A program made the translations under genes and the position numbers. A stretch of DNA of 64,000 nucleotides from a bacterium (GTDB lineage Bacteria; Zixibacteria; MSB-5A5; GN15; FEB-12): contig JAHLKV010000002.1 in the NCBI GenBank assembly GCA_020444475.1, forward strand, positions 62,001 through 126,000, given 5' to 3'. Every line of letters begins with the position of its first letter. Position 1 is the first letter of the stretch. The notes beneath the pieces were generated by a model. The model was not told where the DNA came from. It did not search any database and saw only the letters and a program-made list of their open reading frames with translations. Of this stretch, positions 1-9,274 are shown one piece after another.

Positions 1-524
1 TTGATCGTCCAGCTCTCGTAGCCCTGGCGCGTGGTTTTGTTCCAGTTACCGGCCCACGCCTGATTGTCCTCGTCGTAACGGTGCTGATATGTCGCGCTTT
101 CGCTGAAGTCGTCGCTGGCGCCATCGTCTTCGCGAAGAGTCATTCTCACCCGGAACAGCTGGTAACGATAGCGTGGCAGTTCGAAGGTTACGCCGAACGG
201 GGCGACCCGGGTGGTACCGTTGTGAAGCGTGGCGGAGCGCTCTCCGAAACTGGTAATGGCGAACCAGTTGCCGTTCTGGTCGGCCGTGTCGACATTGAGG
301 CGATAATGAAAGTCGCCCGGATTATCGGGACCGTCGCAGTCCAGCACCGCCTGAAGGGTGTTGAAGGTGACGGTGATCTGGTCCATCTCATACTGAGGCG
401 GGGGCGGCTCCGGCGCTACGGGATTAGAATCATCGGAGCTGGAGCAGGCAGCCATGGTCAGGGTAAGCGCCAGAACGGCGGCCAGGGGGCTAATGTGCTT
501 GATTTTCTTGGCAATTGCAGTCAT
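1..524 (-). CDS. Putative secreted lipoprotein, 3' end outside window
   Basis: The reading frame starts at ATG 524 and stays open to base 1, so at least 174 codons are present and the C-terminus lies outside the window. It begins MTAIAKKIKH, has a hydrophobic stretch and then TMAAC, a plausible lipobox. A Ser/Asp/Pro-rich linker (PVAPEPPPP) follows, which is typical of lipoproteins tethered to a membrane. The rest is rich in aromatic and charged residues and looks like an extracytoplasmic beta domain. I do not recognise the family. Replacing the lipobox Cys (codon ~25) as a test of lipidation would settle the membrane anchor only. Confidence 0.7.
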   Translation of the reverse strand, partial: MTAIAKKIKHISPLAAVLALTLTMAACSSSDDSNPVAPEPPPPQYEMDQITVTFNTLQAVLDCDGPDNPGDFHYRLNVDTADQNGNWFAITSFGERSATLHNGTTRVAPFGVTFELPRYRYQLFRVRMTLREDDGASDDFSESATYQHRYDEDNQAWAGNWNKTTRQGYESWTI

Positions 525-740
525 CTCAGGGCCTCGCTGGTGAAAGTGGTCAGTTGTCTCTCTGCCCACTACGCGAAGGAGAAGCGGGGAAGCTATCATG
601 ATTTCTCGAAAAGCCCGGGATGGCCCGCCGACGCGACCAGGGGCGTCGTAACTCCCTGATCTACAGGTGACGCGTATCCAGACAGCACGACCGGGAGCGA
701 GGTCGCCAAAATGGTCGGAGGAGCAGGTCGTGTCCTGCTG

Positions 741-1940
741 TTAGATAGTGGTCGCATCGATGACGTAGCGGTACCGCGCTTCCTTATTGACCACCTTTGC
801 CCACGCGTCATTAGCTTCCTCTGCATTGATCAGTTGAATATCCGGGTAGATACGGTGTTTCGCGCAGTAGTCGAGTACCTCTTGTGTCTCCGGTACACCG
901 CCGATTGCCGAGCCGTTGAAATTGACCCGATTCCACACGAAGGCGAAGTGGTTGACAGTGAGAGTTCCGGCTTTCGGCACTCCTACTTGTGTATAGCTGC
1001 CGTACGGTCTGACCACCGATGAGTACGTGCCGACATCGTAGTCAACAGGAATCGTAGATATCATGTAATCAACTGACTTGTAGTGGTAGGCCAGTCGCTG
1101 CAGCGAATCGACGTAGACCGCTTCCTTCGCGCCAAATGCGAGGATGTCCTTCAGCTTATCCTCCGTAGTGGTGAACGCGTGGACCTCGGCGCCCTTGGAT
1201 ATCGCCAGCTTGACCGCCATGTGTCCAAGACCGCCGATACCGGCCACCCCTACCTTATCTCCCGGCTTGATTGATGCTCGCATAATCGGCGAGTAGGTGG
1301 TGATCCCCGCGCACAACAGCGGGGCGGCATCCTGCAGCCGCATGCTGTCGGGTATCTTCAGGACGAAGTGCTCCTTGACGATGATATTGTTCGAGTATCC
1401 CCCCTGCGTGATGCCGGTCGGTGATTTCTGGTACGGTGCTCCGTAGGTGAAGACGGTCCCGTACCGGTCGCAGTGGTGTTCCTCGCCGTTCCTGCAGCTA
1501 TGACACGTCCCGCAGCTGTCGACCATGCAGCCGACGCCGACGCGATCCCCGACCTCAAATCGTGTCACCTTCCTGCCAACGGCAGCGACTATGCCGGCGA
1601 TTTCATGACCCGGCACCTGGGGGTATTGCTCCGGCCCCCAATCGCCTCTCAGCTGATGGATGTCGGAGTGACAGATGCCGACGTACTTGATGTCAACGAG
1701 TACGTCATCTTCTCCCAGAGGCCGCCGCTCGAACTCCCACGGGCTGAGGACACCTGAGCTGTCGCGGGCTGCGTACCCTCTCGACTTGATATTGCCCGAT
1801 GGCGCAGGAGTGTCATTCCGCATGTCCAGTGCCCGGAGCGGACCGGCCAGCAGTAAGCCGGCCCCCAGCAAACCGGATTGACGCAGGAATCTCCGTCGGG
1901 AGCTGCCGACGGACTGCTCCGCATTGTTGAGTTCACACAT
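741..1940 (-). CDS. Tat-exported zinc-dependent alcohol dehydrogenase (CAD/YahK-like)
   Basis: This is a medium-chain alcohol dehydrogenase of the cinnamyl-alcohol dehydrogenase group, which reduces aldehydes or oxidises alcohols with NADP(H). Visible features are GICHSD with GHE (catalytic zinc site), a four-Cys structural-zinc loop between CMVDSCGTC and EEHHC, and the nucleotide-binding GIGGLGHMA. Unusually, the N-terminus carries a twin-arginine signal (SRRRFLRQSG plus a hydrophobic run), so the folded enzyme with its cofactor is probably exported. I chose ATG 1940 over GTG 1955 because GGAG precedes ATG at a good distance. It is divergent from a YqhC-like AraC regulator, the arrangement known for E. 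coli yqhC-yqhD, so aldehyde-responsive control is inferred. A second, non-exported homologue is at 20585-21586. Confidence 0.9.
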   Translation of the reverse strand: MCELNNAEQSVGSSRRRFLRQSGLLGAGLLLAGPLRALDMRNDTPAPSGNIKSRGYAARDSSGVLSPWEFERRPLGEDDVLVDIKYVGICHSDIHQLRGDWGPEQYPQVPGHEIAGIVAAVGRKVTRFEVGDRVGVGCMVDSCGTCHSCRNGEEHHCDRYGTVFTYGAPYQKSPTGITQGGYSNNIIVKEHFVLKIPDSMRLQDAAPLLCAGITTYSPIMRASIKPGDKVGVAGIGGLGHMAVKLAISKGAEVHAFTTTEDKLKDILAFGAKEAVYVDSLQRLAYHYKSVDYMISTIPVDYDVGTYSSVVRPYGSYTQVGVPKAGTLTVNHFAFVWNRVNFNGSAIGGVPETQEVLDYCAKHRIYPDIQLINAEEANDAWAKVVNKEARYRYVIDATTI

Positions 1941-2119
1941 GGCACTTTTCTCCACTCAATGTTCAGGTTCGCTCTGAAGTAGTTTACGGCTTGAGGAAGC
2001 ACGGAGGATATACGGTTCCTTTCGAATTCTTGCCTGATTCTACGAAATCGTGGACAAGGAGCTTGATTTACTGACCCTTCCCTGTTAGGTTCCAGTGAAT
2101 CGACCGGGAGAGTAAGGCA

Positions 2120-3049
2120 ATGCACGATAACGAGATCAACGAGCATCACGAAGAAGCGACAGGTGCGCAAACGCTGGTGAATCTGCGTAACCGGGTAGCC
2201 CGATGGACTGATCGGAAGGAACTGGTGACAACGGCAATCACTGGCATGTACTTGTTCCGACGGGATCGGCCGAGCGGGCCGGAGACGGTGATGTACGAGC
2301 CGTGTGTCGCCATCCTCACCCAGGGAGCCAAGCGTGTCTATCCCGGTGATGATTCGTTTGTGTACGACTCACACCATTTCCTGATGGCATCGGTGGACAT
2401 CCCGACTATCGTGGAGGTGATCGAGGCGAGCCCTGAGCAGCCGTGCCTGGGTATCGTACTGGATATCGATCGGCGCGAGGTTTCTCAGCTTGTGGCGAAC
2501 GAAAAGTTGCCTTTGCCCTCAAAGGGCCAACCGCAACTGGGGATCTCGGCGGGAGCAATCACCCCGGAGCTGCTGGATGCGGTTTGCAGATTGGTTTGTC
2601 TGCTGGATGCGCCGCAGGATATTCCGATCCTGGCGCCGGTCATTCGGCGCGAAATCATGTACCGTCTGCTGATGAGTGGTCAGGGGGCACGCTTAAGGCA
2701 GATGGTGACCGCCGGGAGTCGGAGCCATCAGATATCTCGGGCGATCGACTGGCTGAAAGAGAACTTCGATCAGCCGTTGAAAGTCGGCGAACTGGCCGCA
2801 CGAGTCGGTATGAGCCCGTCGACGTTTCACCAACATTTTCGGTCCCTCACAGCGAGGAGTCCGCTCCAGTACCAGAAATGGCTGCGATTAAACGAAGCCC
2901 GGAGGCTGATGTTGACTGAGCATCTCGATGCCTGTCACGCTGCCCTGCAAGTCGGTTATGAAAGTCCTTCCCATTTCGGCCGGGAGTACAGCCGGTTGTT
3001 CGGAAACTCCCCGCGGCGTGATATCGCCGGACTTCGACAGGAAGTTTGA
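2120..3049 (+). CDS. AraC-family transcriptional regulator (YqhC-like)
   Basis: 309 aa. The N-terminal ~190 residues match the AraC_N sensor type seen in YqhC (RDRPSGPETVMYEPCVAILTQGAK region, then a cupin-like part with DSHHFLMASVDIPT). The C-terminal ~100 residues form the double helix-turn-helix of AraC/XylS proteins (KVGELAARVGMSPSTFHQHF, then ALQVGYESPSHFGREYSRLFG). A purine-rich GGGAG/AAGG lies just upstream of the ATG. It is divergent from the alcohol dehydrogenase at 741-1940 across ~180 bp, and probably activates that gene in response to reactive aldehydes. The target and ligand are inferred from the family and gene arrangement. Confidence 0.92.
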   Translation: MHDNEINEHHEEATGAQTLVNLRNRVARWTDRKELVTTAITGMYLFRRDRPSGPETVMYEPCVAILTQGAKRVYPGDDSFVYDSHHFLMASVDIPTIVEVIEASPEQPCLGIVLDIDRREVSQLVANEKLPLPSKGQPQLGISAGAITPELLDAVCRLVCLLDAPQDIPILAPVIRREIMYRLLMSGQGARLRQMVTAGSRSHQISRAIDWLKENFDQPLKVGELAARVGMSPSTFHQHFRSLTARSPLQYQKWLRLNEARRLMLTEHLDACHAALQVGYESPSHFGREYSRLFGNSPRRDIAGLRQEV

Positions 3050-3205
3050 ACTGCGGTCAATTGCGATGCGTAGTAGAATCCTCCGAGGGACTACTGCTGT
3101 CATCCACGATATCCACTAGCCGACGCATGCCGGATATACAGTCTCAGACCAACGGCGTCCCCCTGATACTTCGCTTCGCGTCCCATCACCGGAGACGATC
3201 AGTCT

Positions 3206-4660
3206 TCAGCGGACATCGTATCTGAGCACTGCGACAAAGGCCGCAGCCAGTGCCAGCAGACTGCCAAACAGGAGTATTGCAAAATCGACACTCGCTTTGG
3301 TCACAACCTCACCGGTACGTATCACGGGTGCTGAGAACGTCGGTTTTCCCGTCAGCTCAAGTCCGCTGTTGTTTCGCGATGCGGTTATCTTCAGGCCGGT
3401 CTCGGAGTTCATCTCGATCATGACGCCACCGACATCGCCGGACTCCGCCTGGCGTTTCTCGATGAAGTCCAGGAACTGGCGTCGGTACTCGCGCATCGCC
3501 TCCTCAAACCGCGCTTTCAGTTCGATGTCCGAACCGGCGAGATTCATAGCCCCCAGTTGCAGGGCCGAGGCGGGTGAGAAACGGGAAAGCGAGAACCCGA
3601 GGCGTTGCAGCACCAGTTTTCGATTCCGCCAGTCCTCCTTCAGCTGCTCCTCAAATCGGTCGATTTCGATCTGGACGGTGCGGCGAAGCGAATCCTGGCG
3701 CATCATGTCCGCCCACATTTCGTCGTCCGACCGCGGTTCCGCAGGCGCGTTGTCGGAACCCCTCGAGGCGGCGTAGAACGTCTCCATATCTTCCATGTAG
3801 GCAGCCCACTTATCTTTGGCGAAGGCGTCTCGCCGGCTCTCGATCTCCGCCAGCCCCGGCACATCGACTATCTGCCCGGCGGTCATCACGCCGGCCCTGG
3901 GGATGATCAGCACGAAGCCAATCCACACCACCAGAGCGACGAGGAACGAGCTGCTCGACCGTCGCGTGACGGACGACAGGAGGACGCCGAGTACGATGAA
4001 GAAGGTGACATATACCAGGGAGAGCCCCATCAGAGCGAGCAGGCGGATCCAATCGGCTTCGGAAAACTGAACGCCGAACAGGAGCACGAGGAGTATCGAG
4101 AGAAGGACGGGCACGAGGAGAGGGATAATCAGTCCGAGCCACATGCCTGCGACTTTCGCCACGACATACTGCACTCGCGAAACCGAGTTCGCGAACACCA
4201 GCCTGAGCGTGCCGCTCTCGCGCTCGCCGTTGACTGCGTCGTAAGTAAACAGTATCGCGAACAGCGAGAAGACGACCTGGACCACGAAGACGAAATCAAT
4301 GAATCTGAACACGGCGAAGATGGGGTCGTCGGAGTAAGGCGAATTTCGCAGTTGCACCCCCTGCTCCGGGTCAATGGCCGACCACCGTCCGATATCGTAG
4401 TTTAGTCCGGAGACGAATATCTGCAGCGGATCGGTCGGACGGTAGGTGCGATCGCGCAGAGCCGTCCATGAAGTTTGCTGCTGCATGCGTTCCTCGGCCA
4501 GTTGCAGCGCCGTCTGATGTTGCTTGTTCATCTGCCGGTACTCGTTGACCCCGATATAGACGCTGAGCAGAAGAAGGATCGAGCATACGGCGAAGGTCGC
4601 CGGGAATTTCGGACTGAAGATGATTGACTGCAGTTCCTTCTTGATGAGACTTCCAAACAT
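3206..4660 (-). CDS. ABC-2 type transporter permease (second of two)
   Basis: 484 aa integral membrane protein. It has one N-terminal membrane helix, a large extracytoplasmic domain (~residues 40-110), a cluster of hydrophobic helices (~115-265) with the ABC-2 loop DAVNGERESGTLRLVFANSV, a long charged soluble region (~280-455) and a last helix before the C-terminal RYDVR. The single helix, large loop and GERESGTL signature match the ABC-2/DUF3526-type permeases. It is last in a five-gene minus-strand operon, 17 bp after a paralogous permease (4678-6087) with the same layout. The two probably form a heterodimer driven by the ATPase at 6101-6859. The substrate is unknown. Confidence 0.88.
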   Translation of the reverse strand: MFGSLIKKELQSIIFSPKFPATFAVCSILLLLSVYIGVNEYRQMNKQHQTALQLAEERMQQQTSWTALRDRTYRPTDPLQIFVSGLNYDIGRWSAIDPEQGVQLRNSPYSDDPIFAVFRFIDFVFVVQVVFSLFAILFTYDAVNGERESGTLRLVFANSVSRVQYVVAKVAGMWLGLIIPLLVPVLLSILLVLLFGVQFSEADWIRLLALMGLSLVYVTFFIVLGVLLSSVTRRSSSSFLVALVVWIGFVLIIPRAGVMTAGQIVDVPGLAEIESRRDAFAKDKWAAYMEDMETFYAASRGSDNAPAEPRSDDEMWADMMRQDSLRRTVQIEIDRFEEQLKEDWRNRKLVLQRLGFSLSRFSPASALQLGAMNLAGSDIELKARFEEAMREYRRQFLDFIEKRQAESGDVGGVMIEMNSETGLKITASRNNSGLELTGKPTFSAPVIRTGEVVTKASVDFAILLFGSLLALAAAFVAVLRYDVR

Positions 4661-4677
4661 GTATTCCTCCAGTCCTG

Positions 4678-6087
4678 TTACCTGGCATCATAGCGGCCGA
4701 ACGCGACAAAGGACGCCGCAAAAAACAGCAGATTGAACATCGCGAGCAGTCCGATATCGATCGCGGCCGCGCCTATCGAGCCGGCCAGCTCCCGTCGGCT
4801 CGGTTGAAACACGGGAATCTCGGAGGCGTCGATCTCCTCCTCCGGCTGAGCATCGTCGGAAAGCATCACAATCACCCGCCCCCCCATGTCCATTCCGGTC
4901 TTCTCTTTCAAGAATGAAGCGAACGCCTTCTGGTACCGGTTGGCGTCATCACGAAATCTGTCCTTCATGGCGAGTGATGTTCCGGCCAACGATGCGGTGG
5001 CCAGCGACAGCGAGGCGGCCGGCGAAAGGCGAGCCAGGCCGAAGGCGACTTGCTGCTGGACCACCTGCCGGTTGTACCGGTTCTCGTTGATTCGTCCCGC
5101 ATAGTCGCTCATTTTCTGGTCGCGAGCCTGGGAGAGGCTGTCCATGTAGGCGTTGAAGGCGTGCATCATCGCTTCAATGTCGTCTGTCTTCGTACCCTGG
5201 TAGCCGGCGAGTTCGTCTCGGAAGTCCGCCCACAGCGACGAGGCGAAAGCGGCTTTCTCGTACGACGTCTGATCGACCGACGGAACGTCGACGGCGCGGC
5301 CGGCCAGGAGTACCGACGCGCGCGGGAGGATCGAGACGACCACGATCCAGATGACCAGCAGAATCAAAAACGAATTGGCGCTTCGATGAGTGATGGACGA
5401 TACCAACAGCGAGAGGGTGAGAAAAACACCAAAGTAGAGAATGCCGCAGACGACGATCAGGAGGAGACGTGCCCAGTCGTCGCCGCTCATCGGCACTCCC
5501 ATGATCGGCAGCAGCGTTACGCCGATGGCCATCGCTCCGAGCAGTGCAACGGTCAGGGTGCCGCCGGCTCCTATGAGCTTGCCCAGAATGAAGGTCGATC
5601 TGGGTATCTGATTGGCGAGGGCAAGTCTCAGCGTGCCGCCTTCCTTCTCGCCCGAGACGCCGTCGTAGCAAAGCAGAATCGCAAACAGAGAAAGGACCAC
5701 CAGGAAGATGAACTCGAGATCGAGAAACCTGAACACCGCAAACACGGGCTCTTCATTGAATCGACTGCCGTAAGCGGCCAGTTCACCGCGTGGCTCGACA
5801 TCGACGAGCCTCCCGACATCGTTGGACACACCGGACACGAGCGCCGCCAGCGGCTCCGGGGGCATCATGATCCGGTTCTGTTGCACGTTGAACCACTGGG
5901 TGACCCCCTCGAATCGACGGAGGTTCTCCGCTCTGGCCGCCTCGTACCTCTCGACTGAGCTCAGGTAGTTACTGGCGCCCGCGTAGAATGCGACGACAAT
6001 CAGGAACGCGCACACCGAGAAGGCGGAGAGGAATTTTGCCGACGAGAGGATATCCCGGACTTCTTTGGCGATGACTGCCTGCAACAT
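4678..6087 (-). CDS. ABC-2 type transporter permease (first of two)
   Basis: 469 aa, paralogous to the next gene. It shows a start MLQAVIAKEVRDILSSAKFL, one helix, a large external loop, helices around residues 120-260 with the signature DGVSGEKEGGTLRLALANQI, a long soluble stretch, and a last helix ending AFGRYDAR. The gene lies 13 bp downstream of the ATPase and 17 bp upstream of the other permease, so translation is probably coupled. The large soluble insert between the fourth-fifth helices and the last one is shared by both permeases. It suggests a part that contacts a periplasmic partner, perhaps the NEW3 or PDZ proteins encoded upstream (inference). Confidence 0.88.
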   Translation of the reverse strand: MLQAVIAKEVRDILSSAKFLSAFSVCAFLIVVAFYAGASNYLSSVERYEAARAENLRRFEGVTQWFNVQQNRIMMPPEPLAALVSGVSNDVGRLVDVEPRGELAAYGSRFNEEPVFAVFRFLDLEFIFLVVLSLFAILLCYDGVSGEKEGGTLRLALANQIPRSTFILGKLIGAGGTLTVALLGAMAIGVTLLPIMGVPMSGDDWARLLLIVVCGILYFGVFLTLSLLVSSITHRSANSFLILLVIWIVVVSILPRASVLLAGRAVDVPSVDQTSYEKAAFASSLWADFRDELAGYQGTKTDDIEAMMHAFNAYMDSLSQARDQKMSDYAGRINENRYNRQVVQQQVAFGLARLSPAASLSLATASLAGTSLAMKDRFRDDANRYQKAFASFLKEKTGMDMGGRVIVMLSDDAQPEEEIDASEIPVFQPSRRELAGSIGAAAIDIGLLAMFNLLFFAASFVAFGRYDAR

Positions 6088-6100
6088 GTGCTCGCCCCTC

Positions 6101-6859
6101 TCAGGCTGCCGCCGTCTTGTGACCGGCGATGTGCTTCATGTAGATATCTTCCAGATCCTGCCCCTGGAGCGAGCTGGCCTTCTCCATCATGACAATGCGG
6201 CCGTTGTCCATAATGGCGATGGTGTCGGCTATCTCCTTGGCTCTGAAAATATCGTGGGTGGACATGAGGATAGCCTTGCCTTCGTCCCGAAGCGCTCTGA
6301 CCAGCTTGGAGAAGTCGTGGCCGGCCTTGGGATCCAGGCCCGAGGTTGGCTCATCCAGGAGAAGAGCCGGTGCGTCTTTCAGTATCGCGATAGCGATGCC
6401 GCACTTCTGTCGCATCCCCTTGGAGAACCCTTTCAAGCGCTTGTTGTGTGCATCGTCGGCCAGGCCCACCCGACGGAGGACATTGCGATAGTCGTCGCGT
6501 TTGTACTCGGATTTACCGCCAAGCCGCGCGAAAAAGTCGAGATTCTGGATGGCCGTAAAATTGGGATACAGCATGACGTTCTCGGAGACGAACGAGACAT
6601 GCTTCTTGGCTTCCAGCGGGTCCTTGTGGCAGACGATACCATTGATTCGGGCCTCACCCGACGTTGGCTCGATAAGATTCAGGAACAGGTTGATGGTGGT
6701 CGTCTTTCCGGCGCCGTTGGCGCCGAGCACGGCGAAGACAGAGCCGACCTCAACCGTAAAACTAACCTGATCCAGAGCCAGCAGGTCGTCTTCGTACCTT
6801 TTGCACAGGTTCTCGGCAACCAGCATTGCTTTTGGCGTTGGGATGTCATGCACTTCCAT
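6101..6859 (-). CDS. ABC transporter ATP-binding protein
   Basis: 252 aa nucleotide-binding subunit. Walker A is GANGAGKTT, the signature region is KGFSKGMRQK (SKGM in place of the usual SGGQ), Walker B is ALLLDEPTSGLDP and the switch histidine is in MSTHD. This CcmA/NatA-type subfamily typically partners ABC-2 permeases, here the two genes immediately downstream. GAGGTT precedes the ATG. The upstream NEW3-protein gene ends 28 bp before, so all five genes read as one transcript. Confidence 0.95.
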   Translation of the reverse strand: MEVHDIPTPKAMLVAENLCKRYEDDLLALDQVSFTVEVGSVFAVLGANGAGKTTTINLFLNLIEPTSGEARINGIVCHKDPLEAKKHVSFVSENVMLYPNFTAIQNLDFFARLGGKSEYKRDDYRNVLRRVGLADDAHNKRLKGFSKGMRQKCGIAIAILKDAPALLLDEPTSGLDPKAGHDFSKLVRALRDEGKAILMSTHDIFRAKEIADTIAIMDNGRIVMMEKASSLQGQDLEDIYMKHIAGHKTAAA

Positions 6860-6887
6860 ATTCTAACCTCATTGCTTGCGCGAATAA

Positions 6888-8393
6888 TCAACGTCGGGAC
6901 AGTTTCAGACCGAAGACGACGATCCCCCCCGCCACCGCGACAAGAAGAAGGGCAATAAGTATGGTGGCGGTGACGCTGGTTTCGGCCTTCACTTCGACGG
7001 TGATGGTCTTGTCATCGGCGGTGATCGGCTGACCGTTGGATATACCGCTGGTCCGCAGCCGAATCTCGTATTTCCCGGGGGCGATACCTGCCGGCGGCAC
7101 GAATGACAATTGGACAGCGGCTTCTTCGCGAATGTCCAGCGACGGCAGCCGATCGGGGGTGATTTCGTGTATCCAATTGAGCGGCAGGTCGGCCTCTACC
7201 TCGATATTGTCGATCGTATGACTGCCTTCGTTTCGCACCGTGAGTGTCATTTGTGCGGCGCTGTCAGAATCGATCGAGTGATACAATTGAGGCAGCCGCA
7301 CCCTCAACTCTCCCACTCCGCGAGGGACCAGTTCGAGTTTCACGTAACCTACGTTGAGTGCCTTGATTTCCTCTTCGGTCCAGTCACGGTCACGGTGTGC
7401 TTCGATTCGGGCGGTCAAATCGCGCGGCACCACCAGCACATAGAACGGAATCGATTCGTCCATCCGGATTTCACCATCGGGTCTGTCCGGCAGCGTCACG
7501 GAGAGGGCGGCTTGTTTCGCCCGTGCACTTTCGGTGAACTTCACCTGGCTCAGCCGGGCGGAACCGGCGCCGTCCCGGAAGTATCGCCCGATTTTCGGCG
7601 TGAGATTCACGACCTCCAGCGAGAAGGTGTTGCTGGTGCCGGAAAAGAGCTCGAGGGTCAGGTCAAACAGCGCCGATTCACCCAACTCCACCTCCTGAGA
7701 AAACTGCTCGGACTGAACCAGTACCCGATCGACGGACTCGTCCTTCTGCAGCCAGATCTTCATATTCCGCTGTGAGCCGTTGGCGTACACGAGGAAGACG
7801 TTGATAGCATCGAGGTCCTGCAGCAGGGCGAAATCGAGTTCGACCGGTTGCCCGTACTTCAACATGTCGATCTTGGCTTCGTACGGCTGGCTGACGATGG
7901 CGCCATTGTCGTTCAGCAGCGACACATAGACGTTGTTGACGATATCCGGCTGGAGCGAGCGAAAGAGCTCATCTTCCATTTCGATCAACTTGCGGAACTC
8001 GGCCGATCCGCCGGAGCTGTTGGCGACAGTCAGCCGCACATGCTTGCTACCGTCGTCCGCCTGATACTTGACCGCCCCCGCGACCGTTACGTACTGCTCC
8101 TCGAAAAGTACCGCCAGCAACGACTGCTGATAGTTCACCTCGGCGTCGGTAAATCTCGCCCGTGCCTGCTCAAGCTCAACCTCGGATATCAGGTGCTCTT
8201 TGTGCAGCTGTTCGGTGCGCTCCAGTTCGGACTTCTCAGCTTCGTAGACCTGCCTGGCCCGTTTTAGTCCGAGCAGACGATAGGTATCGTCGCGCTGGTT
8301 GAAGAAACTGCCGGACTGCCCGAGCGACGTGGTGGCCAGCAGGAGCAGCATCAGTAGTACGGATGCTAATGTTGATGGGCGGAAGAACATCAC
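6888..8393 (-). CDS. NEW3-domain membrane-anchored exported protein
   Basis: 501 aa. It has a signal peptide (LASVLLMLLLLATTSLG), a charged helical segment at about residues 40-95 (KSELERTEQLHKEHL, then EVELEQARARF) resembling the coiled-coil hairpin of efflux adaptors, a series of beta-rich extracytoplasmic domains, and a NEW3/CARDB-type segment near 375-470 (LTVRNEGSHTIDNIEVE, LPSLDIREEAAVQLSF). A C-terminal membrane helix (ATILIALLLVAVAGGIVVFG) ends in LKLSRR. Its start overlaps the stop of the PDZ gene by 4 bp (ATGA), which implies coupling. NEW3 proteins often sit beside ABC-2 exporters. A role as a periplasmic component of the exporter is inferred. Confidence 0.75.
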   Translation of the reverse strand: MMFFRPSTLASVLLMLLLLATTSLGQSGSFFNQRDDTYRLLGLKRARQVYEAEKSELERTEQLHKEHLISEVELEQARARFTDAEVNYQQSLLAVLFEEQYVTVAGAVKYQADDGSKHVRLTVANSSGGSAEFRKLIEMEDELFRSLQPDIVNNVYVSLLNDNGAIVSQPYEAKIDMLKYGQPVELDFALLQDLDAINVFLVYANGSQRNMKIWLQKDESVDRVLVQSEQFSQEVELGESALFDLTLELFSGTSNTFSLEVVNLTPKIGRYFRDGAGSARLSQVKFTESARAKQAALSVTLPDRPDGEIRMDESIPFYVLVVPRDLTARIEAHRDRDWTEEEIKALNVGYVKLELVPRGVGELRVRLPQLYHSIDSDSAAQMTLTVRNEGSHTIDNIEVEADLPLNWIHEITPDRLPSLDIREEAAVQLSFVPPAGIAPGKYEIRLRTSGISNGQPITADDKTITVEVKAETSVTATILIALLLVAVAGGIVVFGLKLSRR

Positions 8394-9199
8394 TTCTCGA
8401 TCTTTCGCTCAACAACCGCTCCGCTGGAGGGCATGTCATTCGACCTGCTGAAGAAGCAGGTATACTCAGTACCGTCTTTCGAGTAGACGAGGGTTACCTT
8501 TTCCCCTTCCGGTGTCGCGTCGTACATTTTCTTGAACGAGGAGAGCGCCTCTGCCGAGCTGCCGTTAACGGTGACAATCTGCTCACCGCCGGACGGTAGG
8601 TCACCGTGCAGCTTGTCTTTGGCGTCCGGCATCACCATCGCGATTTGCACGCCGTCCTCTACCTCGGTGAGCATGATGCCAGCATCGAATACGGGAGTTA
8701 CGGAGATCTCCCTGCCATCGGGACCGATGATCTTCGACTCCGAGTGTTCGTCGCCGCCGGGTTCGTCATCGCCAACGGTTGTGGTCATCATCATGACCGC
8801 CCCTCCGGACTGCTCACCCGACGGTTTTTCAAAAGACACGATCTTCATACCGGACTGGTTCTTGACGCCGAACTTGACCTCCTGCCCCACTTCGAGGGCA
8901 TCGTATTGCTCGCGGAGATCGTCGATCGTTTTCACCCGTTTGCCGTTGAACATCATGATCTCGTCGTCCTTGTTCAGGTCAATCCCCCTGAGTTCCTTCG
9001 GCATCTGCTCTTTTTGAGGCATCATTTCCACGACCAGCCTGCCGTCCTTATCGAGCACCAGGGCACCGAGCCCCTGAATGAAAAAGGCCGACCCGGCGTC
9101 GAAAACCATCTGCTTCGTCTTCGTCTGTGCAAGCGACCCTGCGGCCAGCACGGCGACGAGTGTCAGGGTAAGGGTGAGAGATCGGACTCCGGTATTCAT
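8390..9199 (-). CDS. Secreted PDZ-domain protein
   Basis: I place the start at ATG 9199, giving 269 aa, because GAGGAGG stands at ideal spacing upstream and a clean signal peptide follows (LTLTLTLVAVLAAGSLAQ). Two PDZ-like units are visible: one around residues 40-125 (LNKDDEIMMFNGKRVKTIDDL) and one around 165-255 (LPSGGEQIVTVNGSSAEALSSFKKMY). Both keep the carboxylate-loop-to-helix pattern, and a Met/Asp-rich linker joins them. No protease domain is present, so this is probably a peptide-binding or scaffold protein of the periplasm. It is the first gene of the operon, and its promoter region faces the two-component system genes. Confidence 0.8.
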   Translation of the reverse strand: MNTGVRSLTLTLTLVAVLAAGSLAQTKTKQMVFDAGSAFFIQGLGALVLDKDGRLVVEMMPQKEQMPKELRGIDLNKDDEIMMFNGKRVKTIDDLREQYDALEVGQEVKFGVKNQSGMKIVSFEKPSGEQSGGAVMMMTTTVGDDEPGGDEHSESKIIGPDGREISVTPVFDAGIMLTEVEDGVQIAMVMPDAKDKLHGDLPSGGEQIVTVNGSSAEALSSFKKMYDATPEGEKVTLVYSKDGTEYTCFFSRSNDMPSSGAVVERKIEK

Positions 9200-9274
9200 G
9201 CAAAACCTCCTCTGGACTGTTTTGTCTGGTGATAGTGTCTGTCCCAATGTACGCGGGACCTGCATGGCCGGCCC

